A DNA stretch of 64,000 nucleotides from Acidobacteriota bacterium (GTDB lineage Bacteria; Acidobacteriota; Terriglobia; Acidiferrales; UBA7541). The notes beneath the pieces are model-generated. The model made no database searches. It was not told the DNA's origin and saw nothing but the letters and a program-made list of their open reading frames with translations. Made by a program: the position numbers and the translations under genes. Position 1 is the first letter of the stretch; each line of letters begins with the position of its first letter. This document shows positions 45,649 to 54,570 of this stretch, one piece after another. The stretch covers positions 1 through 64,000 of the forward strand of contig QHYK01000061.1 of NCBI GenBank assembly GCA_003224085.1, read 5' to 3'.

Positions 45649-46973
45649 GTTCGAACTCCTTCCGATCGCCTTCCAGTCAGAAGACAGACGCGACAGGAGA
45701 TGGCCACATAGAGGATCCAAAGCACGTAGTTCGGCGAAAGAAGAGAGCTCTGCGCCAGATTTACAAAGAAGAGAAAGATCAGAAACAAGAGCGGCCAGGC
45801 GCCCTCCCACAGGCCTTCCCGGCGAAAACATTCGGCCGCCTTCCAGAAATGGCGGGCAAATCCCAGAAAAAATGCGGCTAACCCGCATATGCCGAGATCG
45901 AGCCAGATTTCAAGATACCCGTTGTGGGCGCTCGGCACGTCCCACCCGGCGAGCTTGCGAACCTCGCCTGAGCTACCCTCGTCACCGAGCCAAAAGGCAT
46001 TGAATCCATGACCGATCCAGGGGTGATCCATCCCGAGGATCAGCGAGGCTCCCCAGATGGTCGTGCGGCCGGTGAGCGTGACATCCCGGTCGAGGAAGGC
46101 GGCCACGGCTGCAAAGTGGGAGGCAATGAAATAAAGTCCGATCGCGGCGGCCACGACGCTAGCCACCAGTATCCGACGCGTGCTGTGTCGATTGGTCCGC
46201 ATATACCGCAACAGCCAACCCACCGCGAGGACCGCGAAAAGGCTCAGAAAGCCCGTCAGAGAACCGGACAGGAAAAGGAGAAGAAAGCTGAGGCCGGCCC
46301 AAGGATAAGCACTCCATTTGTGCTCCGGTTCAAGGCGGCTCCACAGGAGGAGAACCACGGTGCTGAGCGCCATCATCATCCCCAGGGAGTTTCGTTGGGT
46401 GAAGATCCCATACCACGGCGCGCTCCATTGCTCGAAAAGCTGTTGCACAGGCAAGACGTCAAACATGAAGCTGAGCAAGCCATTTGGCTCGAGGAAAAGG
46501 CCGTACATGCGCCCGGTCTGGCTGTCGACCGCCGTCCCCAGATGAAACGCCCCGAAAACAAGGCTCAAAACCGCGCAGATCTTGGCGAGAGTCACGAGAA
46601 GCCGTAGTTGCTCTTTGAAGGAGTAACGGACGGCGAAATAAAAGCCGGTAAGCGTCGTGGCAGCCAGCGCCACGCTCCGTCGGGCGGTCAGTCCCTTGTC
46701 GTCAGACCAGCCGATCGAAAGCAGGCAGATGGCCAGGAGCAACAAAAACGGCCACCCTCGAAGGAGAAGACGCCAAAACCCGCGGGCTTCTTTGATCAAG
46801 AAAAACAGTACGAACAAATATAAGCCGGACCAGATGACCTGCATGAAGGGCAGCCCGGCGTTCTGCCGGAAAGCGAATTTGCCGTGTTTTAAAAAGAGAT
46901 TCAGGAATGCTCCCGTGGAGAGAAGCAGGAGAACGATGGCCAGGCCCTTTTCGAGTTTGCCCGGTGGGTTCAT
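45645..46973 (-). CDS. O-antigen ligase/Wzy-like polymerase
   Basis: 442 residues, polytopic with about 11-12 hydrophobic segments. The long periplasmic loop contains GHGFNAFWLGDEGSSGEVRK and SAHNGYLEIWLDLGICGLAA, the H-N-x-x-L-E motif of the WaaL/Wzy (PF04932) family. It polymerises or ligates undecaprenyl-linked repeats at the periplasmic face. It is nine bases downstream of the flippase gene. Confidence 0.88.
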   Translation of the reverse strand: MNPPGKLEKGLAIVLLLLSTGAFLNLFLKHGKFAFRQNAGLPFMQVIWSGLYLFVLFFLIKEARGFWRLLLRGWPFLLLLAICLLSIGWSDDKGLTARRSVALAATTLTGFYFAVRYSFKEQLRLLVTLAKICAVLSLVFGAFHLGTAVDSQTGRMYGLFLEPNGLLSFMFDVLPVQQLFEQWSAPWYGIFTQRNSLGMMMALSTVVLLLWSRLEPEHKWSAYPWAGLSFLLLFLSGSLTGFLSLFAVLAVGWLLRYMRTNRHSTRRILVASVVAAAIGLYFIASHFAAVAAFLDRDVTLTGRTTIWGASLILGMDHPWIGHGFNAFWLGDEGSSGEVRKLAGWDVPSAHNGYLEIWLDLGICGLAAFFLGFARHFWKAAECFRREGLWEGAWPLLFLIFLFFVNLAQSSLLSPNYVLWILYVAISCRVCLLTGRRSEGVRT

Positions 46974-46982
46974 GGCCTTCCT

Positions 46983-48593
46983 CTACACCTTGGCCCGCGA
47001 GGCCATGCCGACATCCAGGGTTCGCAGATCGTTCCAGATATAACCCCCTGCGCCAGCCAGGATCACGGTGCTCAACAGGGCGGGCGCAAGAATTTCGTCC
47101 ATTCGGCCGACTAGCCCCAAGCGGTATGCGGCGAGAAGGAGGACCGAAGGAGCGAAGGCCACCAGGAAGGGTTTCGTTTCATAGCGCAGGGGATAGTGGC
47201 GCTGGCCGACCAGAGCCATAAGAAACGTGATCACCACCCAGGCGCCGAGCCACGCCCAGGCCGCCCCCAAGACTCCAAAACGGGGTATCAGAAGCCGGTT
47301 CAGCAGGAAGCTTACACCGATGCCGCAAGAGAAAATGGGTGGTAACCACCGCGTGGCCGAACCGAGATACAGGCCCACCGAAGAGGGATACTGCAGGACG
47401 GCAGCCGCCTGGACCAGAAGCAACCAGGGAACCGAGGAAAGGCTTTGAGCGTACTCCGGGGTGGCCAAGATACGCAGAACAAGAGGCGAGAAGAGAGAAA
47501 ACACGAGCGCCATAGAGACCGAAGCCACCACGAGATAACTCATCAGCTTCGAGTAAATCAAGGGCGCTCCTGGCCTGTTCGCGATCTGGAAAAGCAATCC
47601 GCCCCAGGCGGCTCCGAAAGGAACCACAACGAGCAAGCGCATGATGCCGGAAATTTTGACGGCCACAAAGTAAAGCCCTACCTGTTCGAGGCTCCCGTAG
47701 TGGCCGAGAAAAAAACGCCCCGCGCCATCTAGAATCATCATGATCAGAGCGCTGCCCATTACCGGCAGGCCGTATTTGGCCATGGACACGGCCGACGACA
47801 AGGAGGCCGAGAGAGAAAGGTCGGAAACGGTCATTGCCCACAGGACAAGACATGCGAGAACATCCCCGAGCACGCGGCCTTTGAATACACCTACCAATCC
47901 TTCGCCGCGTCCAACCACCAGCCAGATGCTGAGACCGGCAATCCCCAAAAGCCGGATAGCGGAGGCCCAAGAGAAACTCCCGGCCCTCCGTTTGGCCCGC
48001 AGGTGCGTCAAAAGAGACCCTTGCAAAGATTCGAGCAGGACGAGGGGTAGCAGCCACCAGGCGATCCGTCGCGCATCTCCACGCAGCAAGCTTGCAGACC
48101 AGGGAATCGAGAGGAAGATCGAGAGCCCTGTTCCCGTGATGGCCGCCGCGAGACCATTGGCCCAAAGCATGGTGCCCAGGAGTTTCCGCGCCTCGCCCGG
48201 ACCAGAAGCCGCGAAGCCTTTTAGATAGGAAACGGGGAACCCCAAGCCGGAAATCGAGAGGAGACTCAAAGCCAGCAGTTCGACGAGCGCGTAGAGTCCG
48301 AAGTCGGACGGGCTCAAGAAACGTGTGTAGAGAGGCAAAAGAAACACGTTGGCCAGGCCCATCACGGCCACGCCTACCAGGTACTGCGAGGAATCACCGA
48401 GCAAGGAGAGCAGCACCGCTGCCAGGCTGCTTCGCTCTTCGCGACGCCAGGTCGGAGCGTTCGGCAACGCTTCGATTCGGTTCCTAATCCAGTCGATGGA
48501 GCTCAACACGGATTTTCCTATTCCCTGTTTTGGAGAGCCAGGATTAGCGGCAATCAGAATTCTCCGCGAGCCTGTTCTTTCGCACCGGAGCAC
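46983..48593 (-). CDS. Wzx-type polysaccharide flippase
   Basis: 536 residues; the first 50 may be over-long, and a start nearer residue 30 is possible. At least 12 membrane segments follow (YLVGVAVMGLANVFLLPLYT, FGLYALVELLALSLLSISGL). This is the polysaccharide-biosynthesis flippase pattern of the MOP superfamily. It should move the lipid-linked repeat unit from the cytoplasm to the periplasm for the neighbouring polymerase. Confidence 0.87.
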   Translation of the reverse strand: MLRCERTGSRRILIAANPGSPKQGIGKSVLSSIDWIRNRIEALPNAPTWRREERSSLAAVLLSLLGDSSQYLVGVAVMGLANVFLLPLYTRFLSPSDFGLYALVELLALSLLSISGLGFPVSYLKGFAASGPGEARKLLGTMLWANGLAAAITGTGLSIFLSIPWSASLLRGDARRIAWWLLPLVLLESLQGSLLTHLRAKRRAGSFSWASAIRLLGIAGLSIWLVVGRGEGLVGVFKGRVLGDVLACLVLWAMTVSDLSLSASLSSAVSMAKYGLPVMGSALIMMILDGAGRFFLGHYGSLEQVGLYFVAVKISGIMRLLVVVPFGAAWGGLLFQIANRPGAPLIYSKLMSYLVVASVSMALVFSLFSPLVLRILATPEYAQSLSSVPWLLLVQAAAVLQYPSSVGLYLGSATRWLPPIFSCGIGVSFLLNRLLIPRFGVLGAAWAWLGAWVVITFLMALVGQRHYPLRYETKPFLVAFAPSVLLLAAYRLGLVGRMDEILAPALLSTVILAGAGGYIWNDLRTLDVGMASRAKV

Positions 48594-48656
48594 ACGGCTC
48601 GACCCGACAAACGCGGTTCAAGTGAGGCTCGACAGGAAACCGCGAGGTTTCCCGTG

Positions 48657-50162
48657 TCATTCACCGCTGCCTTTCCATAGCTCCGCGACGCTCCGAAACA
48701 AAATCTCGAGGTCCAGCCGCAGGCTCCATTTCTCGATGTATTCGAGGTCGAGCGCCAGATTGGTTTCAAACGAGGGGTCTCGTCTCGCCGTCACTTGCCA
48801 CAAACCGGTAAGCCCGGGTTTTACGTCCAGACGCCGGAGGTGCTCGGGCTGGTAGCGGTTGAAATCGTCCAAGGGATGCGGGCGCGGCCCGACCAGACTC
48901 ATCTCGCCGCGGAGCACGTTCCATAACTGCGGCAGTTCGTCCAGGCTGAATTTTCTGAGCCATCTCCCGACGCGTGTGACGCGGGGATCATTTTTCATCT
49001 TGAAGCACGGCCCGGCTCGTTCGTTGGTCTCGCGAAGGGTGTCCCTCCAGCCGTCCGCGCCGACAAACATGGTGCGCAGCTTCCAACAGCGGAACTGGCG
49101 CCCCTTGTATCCAACTCTGGTGGCGGGATAGAAGGCGCCGCCGCGCGAATCGAGCTCGACGACCGCCGCAAGCAAGGCCAGCAACGGGGCCGTTACGACC
49201 AGAGCGGCGCCTGCAATCACCACGTCCAGGATTCGCTTGATCGCTACTCCCAGCCCGGGAATTGGGTTTTCGTTCAGCGCGATGAGCGGGAATCCGCTGA
49301 TGGCGTGCACCGGCCGACGCCAGCCGACGCCGTCATAGAGCTCCGGAACCACTTTCAGTCCGAGCCGCAGTTGACGCGCCACGAGCACGAACTGCTTGAC
49401 GACTTCTCGATCGATGGGCGGGGTGAGAAACACCTCGTCGATGAACTGCTCGGCCAGAACCCGCTCGAGCTCATCGAGTCTGCCTAGAGTCCGAGGATCG
49501 AAAGAAGGCTGGGCATCCAGGAAACCGCATACCTTATAACCGAGCGCTGGATTCGCTCCGAGGGACGCGGCGAGCACCCGGCCGGTCTTTCCCGCTCCTA
49601 CGATCAGGACCCGAGAGACTCCCATTCCCCGAACAGTCCGGCTGAGGACGAGCCTGCGCTTCAGATACCGCCATCCGGAAAGAGTCGCTCCCGTCAGGAT
49701 CCCCAGGGCCAGCACGGAGATGCGCGGGATCCCCTGCGCTCCAAAGGCAAATACGAACAGCACCAGAACCGCCGTTGCCAAACTCACGGCCTGCAAAACC
49801 ATGAGGCCTTCTTCTAAGGCTCCGCGGTCGCGCGGGGTCCGGTAAAGATCCTGACTTGTGCAGCTCAACACCACGAGCGCGGCGTAAGCGAAAATGACCC
49901 CGATGTACGTGCTTGCCCTACCCCATGGACCAGCGACGACCGGCTGCAGAGAAAAGACCAGCGCGCCAACTAAAGCCACCATGGCACAGTCGATCGCCGC
50001 ATAAGCAATCTGTACCGGCAGCCCGTGCACTCCGCTCGCTTGCAGTCGTGAGGGCCGCGGAGTCTCGCACGCGAGGAGGCCATGGAAACCCGCCACCTGC
50101 CCGGGCGGAGGCTCAACGACCTCGGCGGAAACCGCTCTAGTTTGAGGCGCGACGTCCATCAC
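48657..50162 (-). CDS. Undecaprenyl-phosphate sugar phosphotransferase (initiating transferase)
   Basis: 501 residues. Four or five N-terminal membrane helices are followed by a CoA-binding-like Rossmann domain (VLIVGAGKTGRVLAASLG) and the C-terminal bacterial sugar-transferase domain: KRILDVVIAGAALVVTAPLL, FRCWKLRTMFVGADGW, LRKFSLDELPQLWNVLRGEM, SLVGPRPHPLDDFNRY and KPGLTGLWQVTARRD. The architecture matches WbaP/WcaJ-type enzymes, which transfer hexose-1-phosphate to undecaprenyl phosphate. It starts assembly of the repeat unit. Confidence 0.92.
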   Translation of the reverse strand: MMDVAPQTRAVSAEVVEPPPGQVAGFHGLLACETPRPSRLQASGVHGLPVQIAYAAIDCAMVALVGALVFSLQPVVAGPWGRASTYIGVIFAYAALVVLSCTSQDLYRTPRDRGALEEGLMVLQAVSLATAVLVLFVFAFGAQGIPRISVLALGILTGATLSGWRYLKRRLVLSRTVRGMGVSRVLIVGAGKTGRVLAASLGANPALGYKVCGFLDAQPSFDPRTLGRLDELERVLAEQFIDEVFLTPPIDREVVKQFVLVARQLRLGLKVVPELYDGVGWRRPVHAISGFPLIALNENPIPGLGVAIKRILDVVIAGAALVVTAPLLALLAAVVELDSRGGAFYPATRVGYKGRQFRCWKLRTMFVGADGWRDTLRETNERAGPCFKMKNDPRVTRVGRWLRKFSLDELPQLWNVLRGEMSLVGPRPHPLDDFNRYQPEHLRRLDVKPGLTGLWQVTARRDPSFETNLALDLEYIEKWSLRLDLEILFRSVAELWKGSGE

Positions 50163-50257
50163 TGTTCGAGGTTCCCTCTCCGAGAACGTTCCACTGCCGC
50201 TCCTTCTGAAATCGATGATCGCTTCCGAGCTTGAGTGACTTTCGCGAGGGTGCTTGG

Positions 50258-51709
50258 TCAGGAGCCTGCCCGCATGGCGATACTTCGGCTCCTCTCCTGT
50301 TCTTTGCTGGCCTCGTCCTCCGGCGGTGTTTCCTCTCTCACGGGCTCGTTTTGGTGCTGACGTTTCAAGCGCGCCCGCGCCCAGCCGAGTGCCGAGCTGA
50401 GTGGCCGAAGATGACGCGCGCTGGCTCTAAGCGACTCGCTGATCTCCACGGCCAGTTCGCGTCCAGGATCATCGGGAACGATTCCCGACCACCACTCGCG
50501 CAGGAAAACCCATAGTGCAGTCACCGCCAAAGACAGGAGTGTGCCTGAGATAACAATCAGCGTCCGCGGGGGATAGGACTTTTTAGTGGGAACCACAGCG
50601 GCGTCCAGCACTTTGACACTGGGAATCGACTTGGCTTCTTCGACCTTGGCGAGTTCATACTGCTGGGTCAACAGCTGATACAAGGTCTCTTGAATCTTGG
50701 TCTCGCGATACAGATCGAAATACTTTGCGCCGAGTAAGGGCAGTTTTCGCATCGAGGGGTAAAGCGAGTGGTCGTTTGTGGAATCGGAAGCAGAATCGCT
50801 CCCTCCGAGTTTTTCGAGCTGCTTCTTCAACTCGGCCACGCGTGCCCGTTGGGCTTGCACGCGCACATTTCCGGGCGCGTAAATCCTTTCGAGTCCCTGC
50901 AGTTGCGATCCCGCGAAGATGAGTTGCCCCTGAAGCCAGGCGGCGGCCTCGACCATGGCTTTTCCTTGTGCCGGGACATCAATGGCGGTGTTGCTGCTGG
51001 CAAATTGGCTGAATCGTCCGCTGGCCTTGTCAAGATCGGCTTTTACGGTCTTTAAGCGTTCTTCGAGAAAGAGCCGTTCGCGCCGCGCTGCGGAGGTGCT
51101 TACTTCGGCCACGAGACGGTTCAGTTCGCTAACGTAGGCCTGGGCCATCGCCGCCACGCGCTGCGGGTCGCGGTCCGTGACGGTAACCCCGATGACGCCG
51201 CTCTTCCGCTCTGCGGAAATGTCCACGTGTTCCCAAAGCCGCATGCGTGCGTCCTCAATCAGCTTTGCGCGGTATACCTGTTGCAATTGAAATTGCTCGA
51301 TCAACCGGTCGGTCACCGTGCGGCTGTAGAGGATGGTGACAAAAAGCGCGCTGGTATTCTTCATTCCCAGAAGGTCGCTGGCGATCCCTCCGAGCGTGGC
51401 TCCTCCGATGGTCTCGGCGATTCCTGGGGAATCGGAGCCACGGGCCCCAACGGTTCCGAGCATAGCCATGGCCTCGCTCGACACGTTCTCGGGAGGCATC
51501 AACTGTGCTGTTGCCTCGTATCGCTTCGGGATCACCAAGGCCAGCACGATGGTTGCGGCTAGGGCAAAGATCGCGTTACGGCGGAAAACCCTGCGGTTGT
51601 TCCACAGGAGACGAACGGTCGCGACGAGTTCAGGGGAAATTCGCGAAGGGGACCGGGTTCCTGGCGTGCGAGGGATCTCCTGGTCCACCAGGGAGTCAGC
51701 TGCTCCCAT
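50258..51709 (-). CDS. Wzz-type chain-length/tyrosine-kinase-like exopolysaccharide protein
   Basis: 483 residues from the ATG at 51709, which has CGGGAGG upstream; an ATG ten codons earlier is less well placed. A first membrane segment (NAIFALAATIVLALVIP) precedes a long periplasmic coiled-coil region (RERLFLEERLKTVKADLDKA) and the GNVR-type end SLYPSMRKLPLLGAKYFDLY. A second membrane segment (RTLIVISGTLLSLAVTALWV) follows. No ATP-binding kinase domain is present. It controls chain length or export. It is the first gene of the operon, 130 bases behind a good promoter. Confidence 0.88.
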   Translation of the reverse strand: MGAADSLVDQEIPRTPGTRSPSRISPELVATVRLLWNNRRVFRRNAIFALAATIVLALVIPKRYEATAQLMPPENVSSEAMAMLGTVGARGSDSPGIAETIGGATLGGIASDLLGMKNTSALFVTILYSRTVTDRLIEQFQLQQVYRAKLIEDARMRLWEHVDISAERKSGVIGVTVTDRDPQRVAAMAQAYVSELNRLVAEVSTSAARRERLFLEERLKTVKADLDKASGRFSQFASSNTAIDVPAQGKAMVEAAAWLQGQLIFAGSQLQGLERIYAPGNVRVQAQRARVAELKKQLEKLGGSDSASDSTNDHSLYPSMRKLPLLGAKYFDLYRETKIQETLYQLLTQQYELAKVEEAKSIPSVKVLDAAVVPTKKSYPPRTLIVISGTLLSLAVTALWVFLREWWSGIVPDDPGRELAVEISESLRASARHLRPLSSALGWARARLKRQHQNEPVREETPPEDEASKEQERSRSIAMRAGS

Positions 51710-51838
51710 CGCCGTCCTCCCGTCCTGAATGGCACCCAAACGCTAACATGCGTCTCTTTACGCCCCTGCCTTAGGCATATGGGGTTGGGTCGTACAACGG
51801 GCCGGGAGCCGTCCTAACTCCTTCTTCTTGAAGGGGCT
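51710..51838 (-). promoter_or_regulatory. Long mRNA leader of the exopolysaccharide operon
   Basis: About 125 bases lie between the promoter and the wzz-like start codon. Near its beginning CCTTC AAGAA GAAGG can form a small stem-loop. I do not recognise a riboswitch family, but a leader of this length ahead of an 11-gene operon could be regulatory. Confidence 0.35.
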
Positions 51839-51866
51839 ATTATAGCAACATTTCTCGGTCGCGCAA
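51839..51866 (-). promoter_or_regulatory. Promoter of the exopolysaccharide operon
   Basis: On the minus strand TTGCGC and a perfect TATAAT are 16 bases apart. This separates expression of the exopolysaccharide genes from the peptide genes upstream on the same strand, although read-through from the latter is possible. Confidence 0.6.
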
Positions 51867-51998
51867 CGTCGTTTATTCGCGGCGGTTCAAGGTTGTTGCG
51901 GCCTTGGCCTGCAAAGTGCGGATTAGAGATCTTCGCTTCGAGAGAACTTTTTCAGGAAAATCCTAATCTATCCATTTCCTTCTCGCTGCCTCTCCGGC

Positions 51999-53294
51999 TC
52001 ATTGCCGATTCAGCAGGATGTTTCTGATCTCACCCCGTCCTCGCACCAAACGGGCGGCTTGCTGAAGGCTCGACCAGGCCAGGCTGCCGTTGCGCCAGGC
52101 CCGCACGTAGACCGGCGCTTTGACCTTCAAATCGCGAAGGACGCGACGAAAACTTCCGAGCCAGGGAGCCTTCAAGGGTGGAATCGTTCGACCGTCAAAC
52201 GACACGCCCGGCGCCATTCTCCTGAACAGGGACGAAACGGCCTGCCCGAGCGATGGTTGCGAAAACGTCATGGCCAGCTGCGGAGGAACCCGGGAATGCA
52301 GGTGGTTCATCCAAACCTGCTCGTAGGCGAGGCTTTCTACCTCGTCGAGCCTCGGCGGTGCCTTGAGCTGGCGGAAGAATTCCGCTGGGATTCCGGTGCC
52401 GAACGAGTCCTTCACCATTTTGAGGGTCAAGTACATCCAGTCGCTGTAGCCCCTGCGGACGGTCTCCCGTCCAATCCACTCCCAATCCAAGCGCTTCTCC
52501 TGAAGCTCGATCCAAAGGTGGACGTCGAGCAGCGGCCGCAATCCCAGGGAGAAGAAGTGCCCCCGAGAGAGATGCTGCACCAAATGAAAGAGGAATTCAT
52601 GCGCATCAAGGATGGGAATACGCAGATCGTTCCAGTCTACTTGCTCAACGCGCTTCCAGACCTTAGCCGTCGGCAGGGCAAACCATGGCTCGGCAGATTC
52701 CAGCTGGGTGTGAAGCTCGATGAGCGCCTGCGTGCCGGTCTTTTCAAGCGGCAGGGAGATTTCTTCTCCGGGAACCACAAAATCTTTGACAATCAGAGGG
52801 TTGGCGAACTCGAATCGCTTCGGGCACTTGAAACCAGCCTCCTCGATGAGCTTTAGGGCCTTCGCGAGTCCTTCCGGGCGCACTAGCAGATCGATGTCAG
52901 AAACCGACCGCAGCGAAGAATCCGGATAGGCCAGAAACGCCAGCACGGCACCTTTCAAAATCACGAACTCGACCTCATGCCGCGTAAACTCGCTCACAAG
53001 GTTCTGAAGTTCGAATCGCAAGCGCAGCCATCGAGCCGCAGTGGCTAGGCGGGCGTGCCCGGCTTCCCGCAAGAGCTCGACCGGGCACTGACCGGCAAAG
53101 CCATGCTCGCTCGTCTTGTATGCGAGATAGGCGGTTAGATCCGGAGGTGTGATTCGAAACAAGCGCCGCCAGTCGACTTGCTGCGCCGCCGCTTGCAGCG
53201 CCAGGGATCGTTCCGGGCGCTGCCGACCCAGCAATTGAAGCAAAAACTCGCGCTCGCGCGAAGACTCTTGATAACACGGAGAGGAAGGAAGCAA
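51999..53294 (-). CDS. Nucleotidyltransferase-family protein (PF14907 type)
   Basis: 431 residues. The core VEFVILKGAVLAFLAYPDSS, LRSVSDIDLLVRPEGLAKAL is the nucleotidyltransferase signature (LKG...D-x-D) of the uncharacterised NTP_transf_5 family. The rest is helical with many Trp and Arg (GRPLLDVHLWIELQE-like segment at 240-260). Relatives occur with PqqD-like and HprK-like proteins near exopolysaccharide and some lasso-peptide loci, where they are believed to modify a peptide or be modified. It is third or fourth in the copy-A operon, 41 bases after the S26-type gene. Confidence 0.8.
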   Translation of the reverse strand: MLPSSPCYQESSREREFLLQLLGRQRPERSLALQAAAQQVDWRRLFRITPPDLTAYLAYKTSEHGFAGQCPVELLREAGHARLATAARWLRLRFELQNLVSEFTRHEVEFVILKGAVLAFLAYPDSSLRSVSDIDLLVRPEGLAKALKLIEEAGFKCPKRFEFANPLIVKDFVVPGEEISLPLEKTGTQALIELHTQLESAEPWFALPTAKVWKRVEQVDWNDLRIPILDAHEFLFHLVQHLSRGHFFSLGLRPLLDVHLWIELQEKRLDWEWIGRETVRRGYSDWMYLTLKMVKDSFGTGIPAEFFRQLKAPPRLDEVESLAYEQVWMNHLHSRVPPQLAMTFSQPSLGQAVSSLFRRMAPGVSFDGRTIPPLKAPWLGSFRRVLRDLKVKAPVYVRAWRNGSLAWSSLQQAARLVRGRGEIRNILLNRQ

Positions 53295-53335
53295 GCTTTT
53301 CGATTCCGAAGGGCCCGGCGGAGTCCGATCTTGCC

Positions 53336-53923
53336 TCAGAGAGCCACTCCTCGACCCGAACCAAGAGCCACCCGACGCTTTAGATAACCCCTTGCTTTCT
53401 CGACCATCCCATGAATGCGAATGATGCGTTTTGCGGTCGAGACAGCGATGCGAGGGCTCACTCTCAGGAGATTGCCAACCAGATTCGAGATCAGAAATGC
53501 CATCGAGCGAAAGACCAATCCTCTCTCAGGAGGCGGGCCGACCGGTTGCCAGAGCCCGCCAGTCGAAAACGCAATCACCGTGCCCAAAACGGACGTTGCG
53601 GGCACTGGCCAATCGCAACAGACGGTCGCATCCCCGCGCGTGATCAGATACTCCGTGCTCCCCGACTTCATCGATCGCACCAAACGATGCGCCATGACGC
53701 GGTCTTTAGAAGCATAGGTCAGTACTTGGCCGACCGTGAACCGGCCTTTCTCGGCCGGCAAGACGCGGATCCACGAGCTGTCGGGCAGTGTGGGCGCCAT
53801 GCTCTTGCCGTGAAGCAGAAAGTCGAACTCCCGAGATCCTTTCCTCAGGAGATTCGAGATTGCCAACAAGCGCTGGCTCCCCAACACCAGCTGGCCCGCG
53901 ACCCTCGATGGATTCAGTTTCAC
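53336..53923 (-). CDS. S26-type signal-peptidase-like protein with Ser/His (ER-like) signature
   Basis: About 195 residues from the GTG at 53923; the open frame runs to 54103 and TTG starts at about 53950-54050 are alternatives. The catalytic serine region is FDFLLHGKSMAPTLPDSSWI and the second motif is DRVMAHRLVRSMKSG, where a histidine sits at the place of the bacterial Lys, as in SipW/Sec11 enzymes. The box RGDATVCCDWPVP corresponds to box E (G-D). The membrane anchor is not obvious. Its location, right after precursor A, suggests it removes the leader peptide, a role usually played by other proteases in RiPP loci. Confidence 0.7.
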   Translation of the reverse strand: MKLNPSRVAGQLVLGSQRLLAISNLLRKGSREFDFLLHGKSMAPTLPDSSWIRVLPAEKGRFTVGQVLTYASKDRVMAHRLVRSMKSGSTEYLITRGDATVCCDWPVPATSVLGTVIAFSTGGLWQPVGPPPERGLVFRSMAFLISNLVGNLLRVSPRIAVSTAKRIIRIHGMVEKARGYLKRRVALGSGRGVAL

Positions 53924-54059
53924 GCTACTGCCACACCCGATGAGGGCTTCCAATAAGGAGCAACGGAGCTGCGAACAAAACACCGGCAGCAGGAGGAACA
54001 AACGGAGTGCGGATCGGCGGATCGAGCCCTCAAGGTTCGATGGAACCAAACACCGTCGA

Positions 54060-54221
54060 CTAGCCCCACCATGAGCCGGCGACGACGGGAACCTGGAACA
54101 CACTCATGACCTGGTTCTCGTCCATAACCGTTAGGCGAGGCGCCTCATAGGCCGGCAGCGGGGAAGCCTGCCGGTCGTTTTTCTCGGGCGGGGCGCCGCT
54201 TTTCTTGTTCTGTTCCTTCAC
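54060..54221 (-). CDS. RiPP-like precursor peptide, copy A
   Basis: 53 residues, GTG start overlapping the pqqD-like stop as GTGA, with AGGAGA seven bases upstream. A polar N-terminal half (KEQNKKSGAPPEKNDRQ) leads to AYEAPRL, that is a YxxPxL leader motif at residues 25-30, then a hydrophobic C-terminus ending QVMSVFQVPVVAGSWWG. Residues 28-53 are identical to copy B (62274-62435). YxxPxL is the motif that PqqD-like RiPP recognition elements bind in lasso and related precursors. Which residues form the product, and which are modified, is unknown; Ser50, the two Trp and the Gly terminus are candidates. There is no signal peptide. Confidence 0.85.
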   Translation of the reverse strand: MKEQNKKSGAPPEKNDRQASPLPAYEAPRLTVMDENQVMSVFQVPVVAGSWWG

Positions 54222-54508
54222 GGTTTGTCTCCTGAAAGCGATTCTTCGATCACAAAGTTCAGCGATCGCATCTCTTCGAGCGCGCTCCTGGTATCGCGAA
54301 CGGCGTTTTCAGGGGCAACCCCGGAAAAACTTTCGCAGATCTTGGCGCAGAGCGCTTCCGAAGATGCCGGTGTGGCCAGCTGGTTCCAGAGGAATGCTGC
54401 GGTGCGATTGAGCAAACAGAACTTATTGTTTTGCGGATCGAAAAGGATGGTCTCTTCCTGCAGCGGTGCCATCTCTATGGCAGGACTTCGACGGTAGATT
54501 GTGCTCAC
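54218..54508 (-). CDS. PqqD-like RiPP recognition element (peptide chaperone)
   Basis: 96 residues starting at GTG. The winged-helix-like PqqD fold shows as ETILFDPQNNKFCLLNRTAA, FLWNQLATPASSEALCAKIC, and GVAPENAVRDTRSALEEMRS with a C-terminal LNFVIEE. PqqD-type proteins bind the leader of a ribosomal precursor and present it to modifying enzymes. The four-base overlap with precursor A ensures stoichiometric translation. A decayed copy of this gene lies upstream of precursor B. Confidence 0.85.
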   Translation of the reverse strand: MSTIYRRSPAIEMAPLQEETILFDPQNNKFCLLNRTAAFLWNQLATPASSEALCAKICESFSGVAPENAVRDTRSALEEMRSLNFVIEESLSGDKP

Positions 54509-54540
54509 TTTGGGAGGCCTCGAATCTGGCTGGCGGCCTT

Positions 54541-54570
54541 AGCCTAGCAAACGGCGAAAGCCACCGTCAA
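54541..54570 (-). promoter_or_regulatory. Promoter of the pqqD-precursor A operon
   Basis: On the minus strand TTGACG and TAGGCT are 18 bases apart, ending about 33 bases before the pqqD start. The promoter of precursor B has the same arrangement (TTGACA, 17 bases, TAGAGT), with similar flanks, so the two are duplicates. Confidence 0.55.

Noticed and set aside
35164-51709. Exosortase/PEP-CTERM system within the exopolysaccharide operon
   Set aside because: The gene set resembles such loci, but no exosortase and no PEP-CTERM sorting signal were found in the window.
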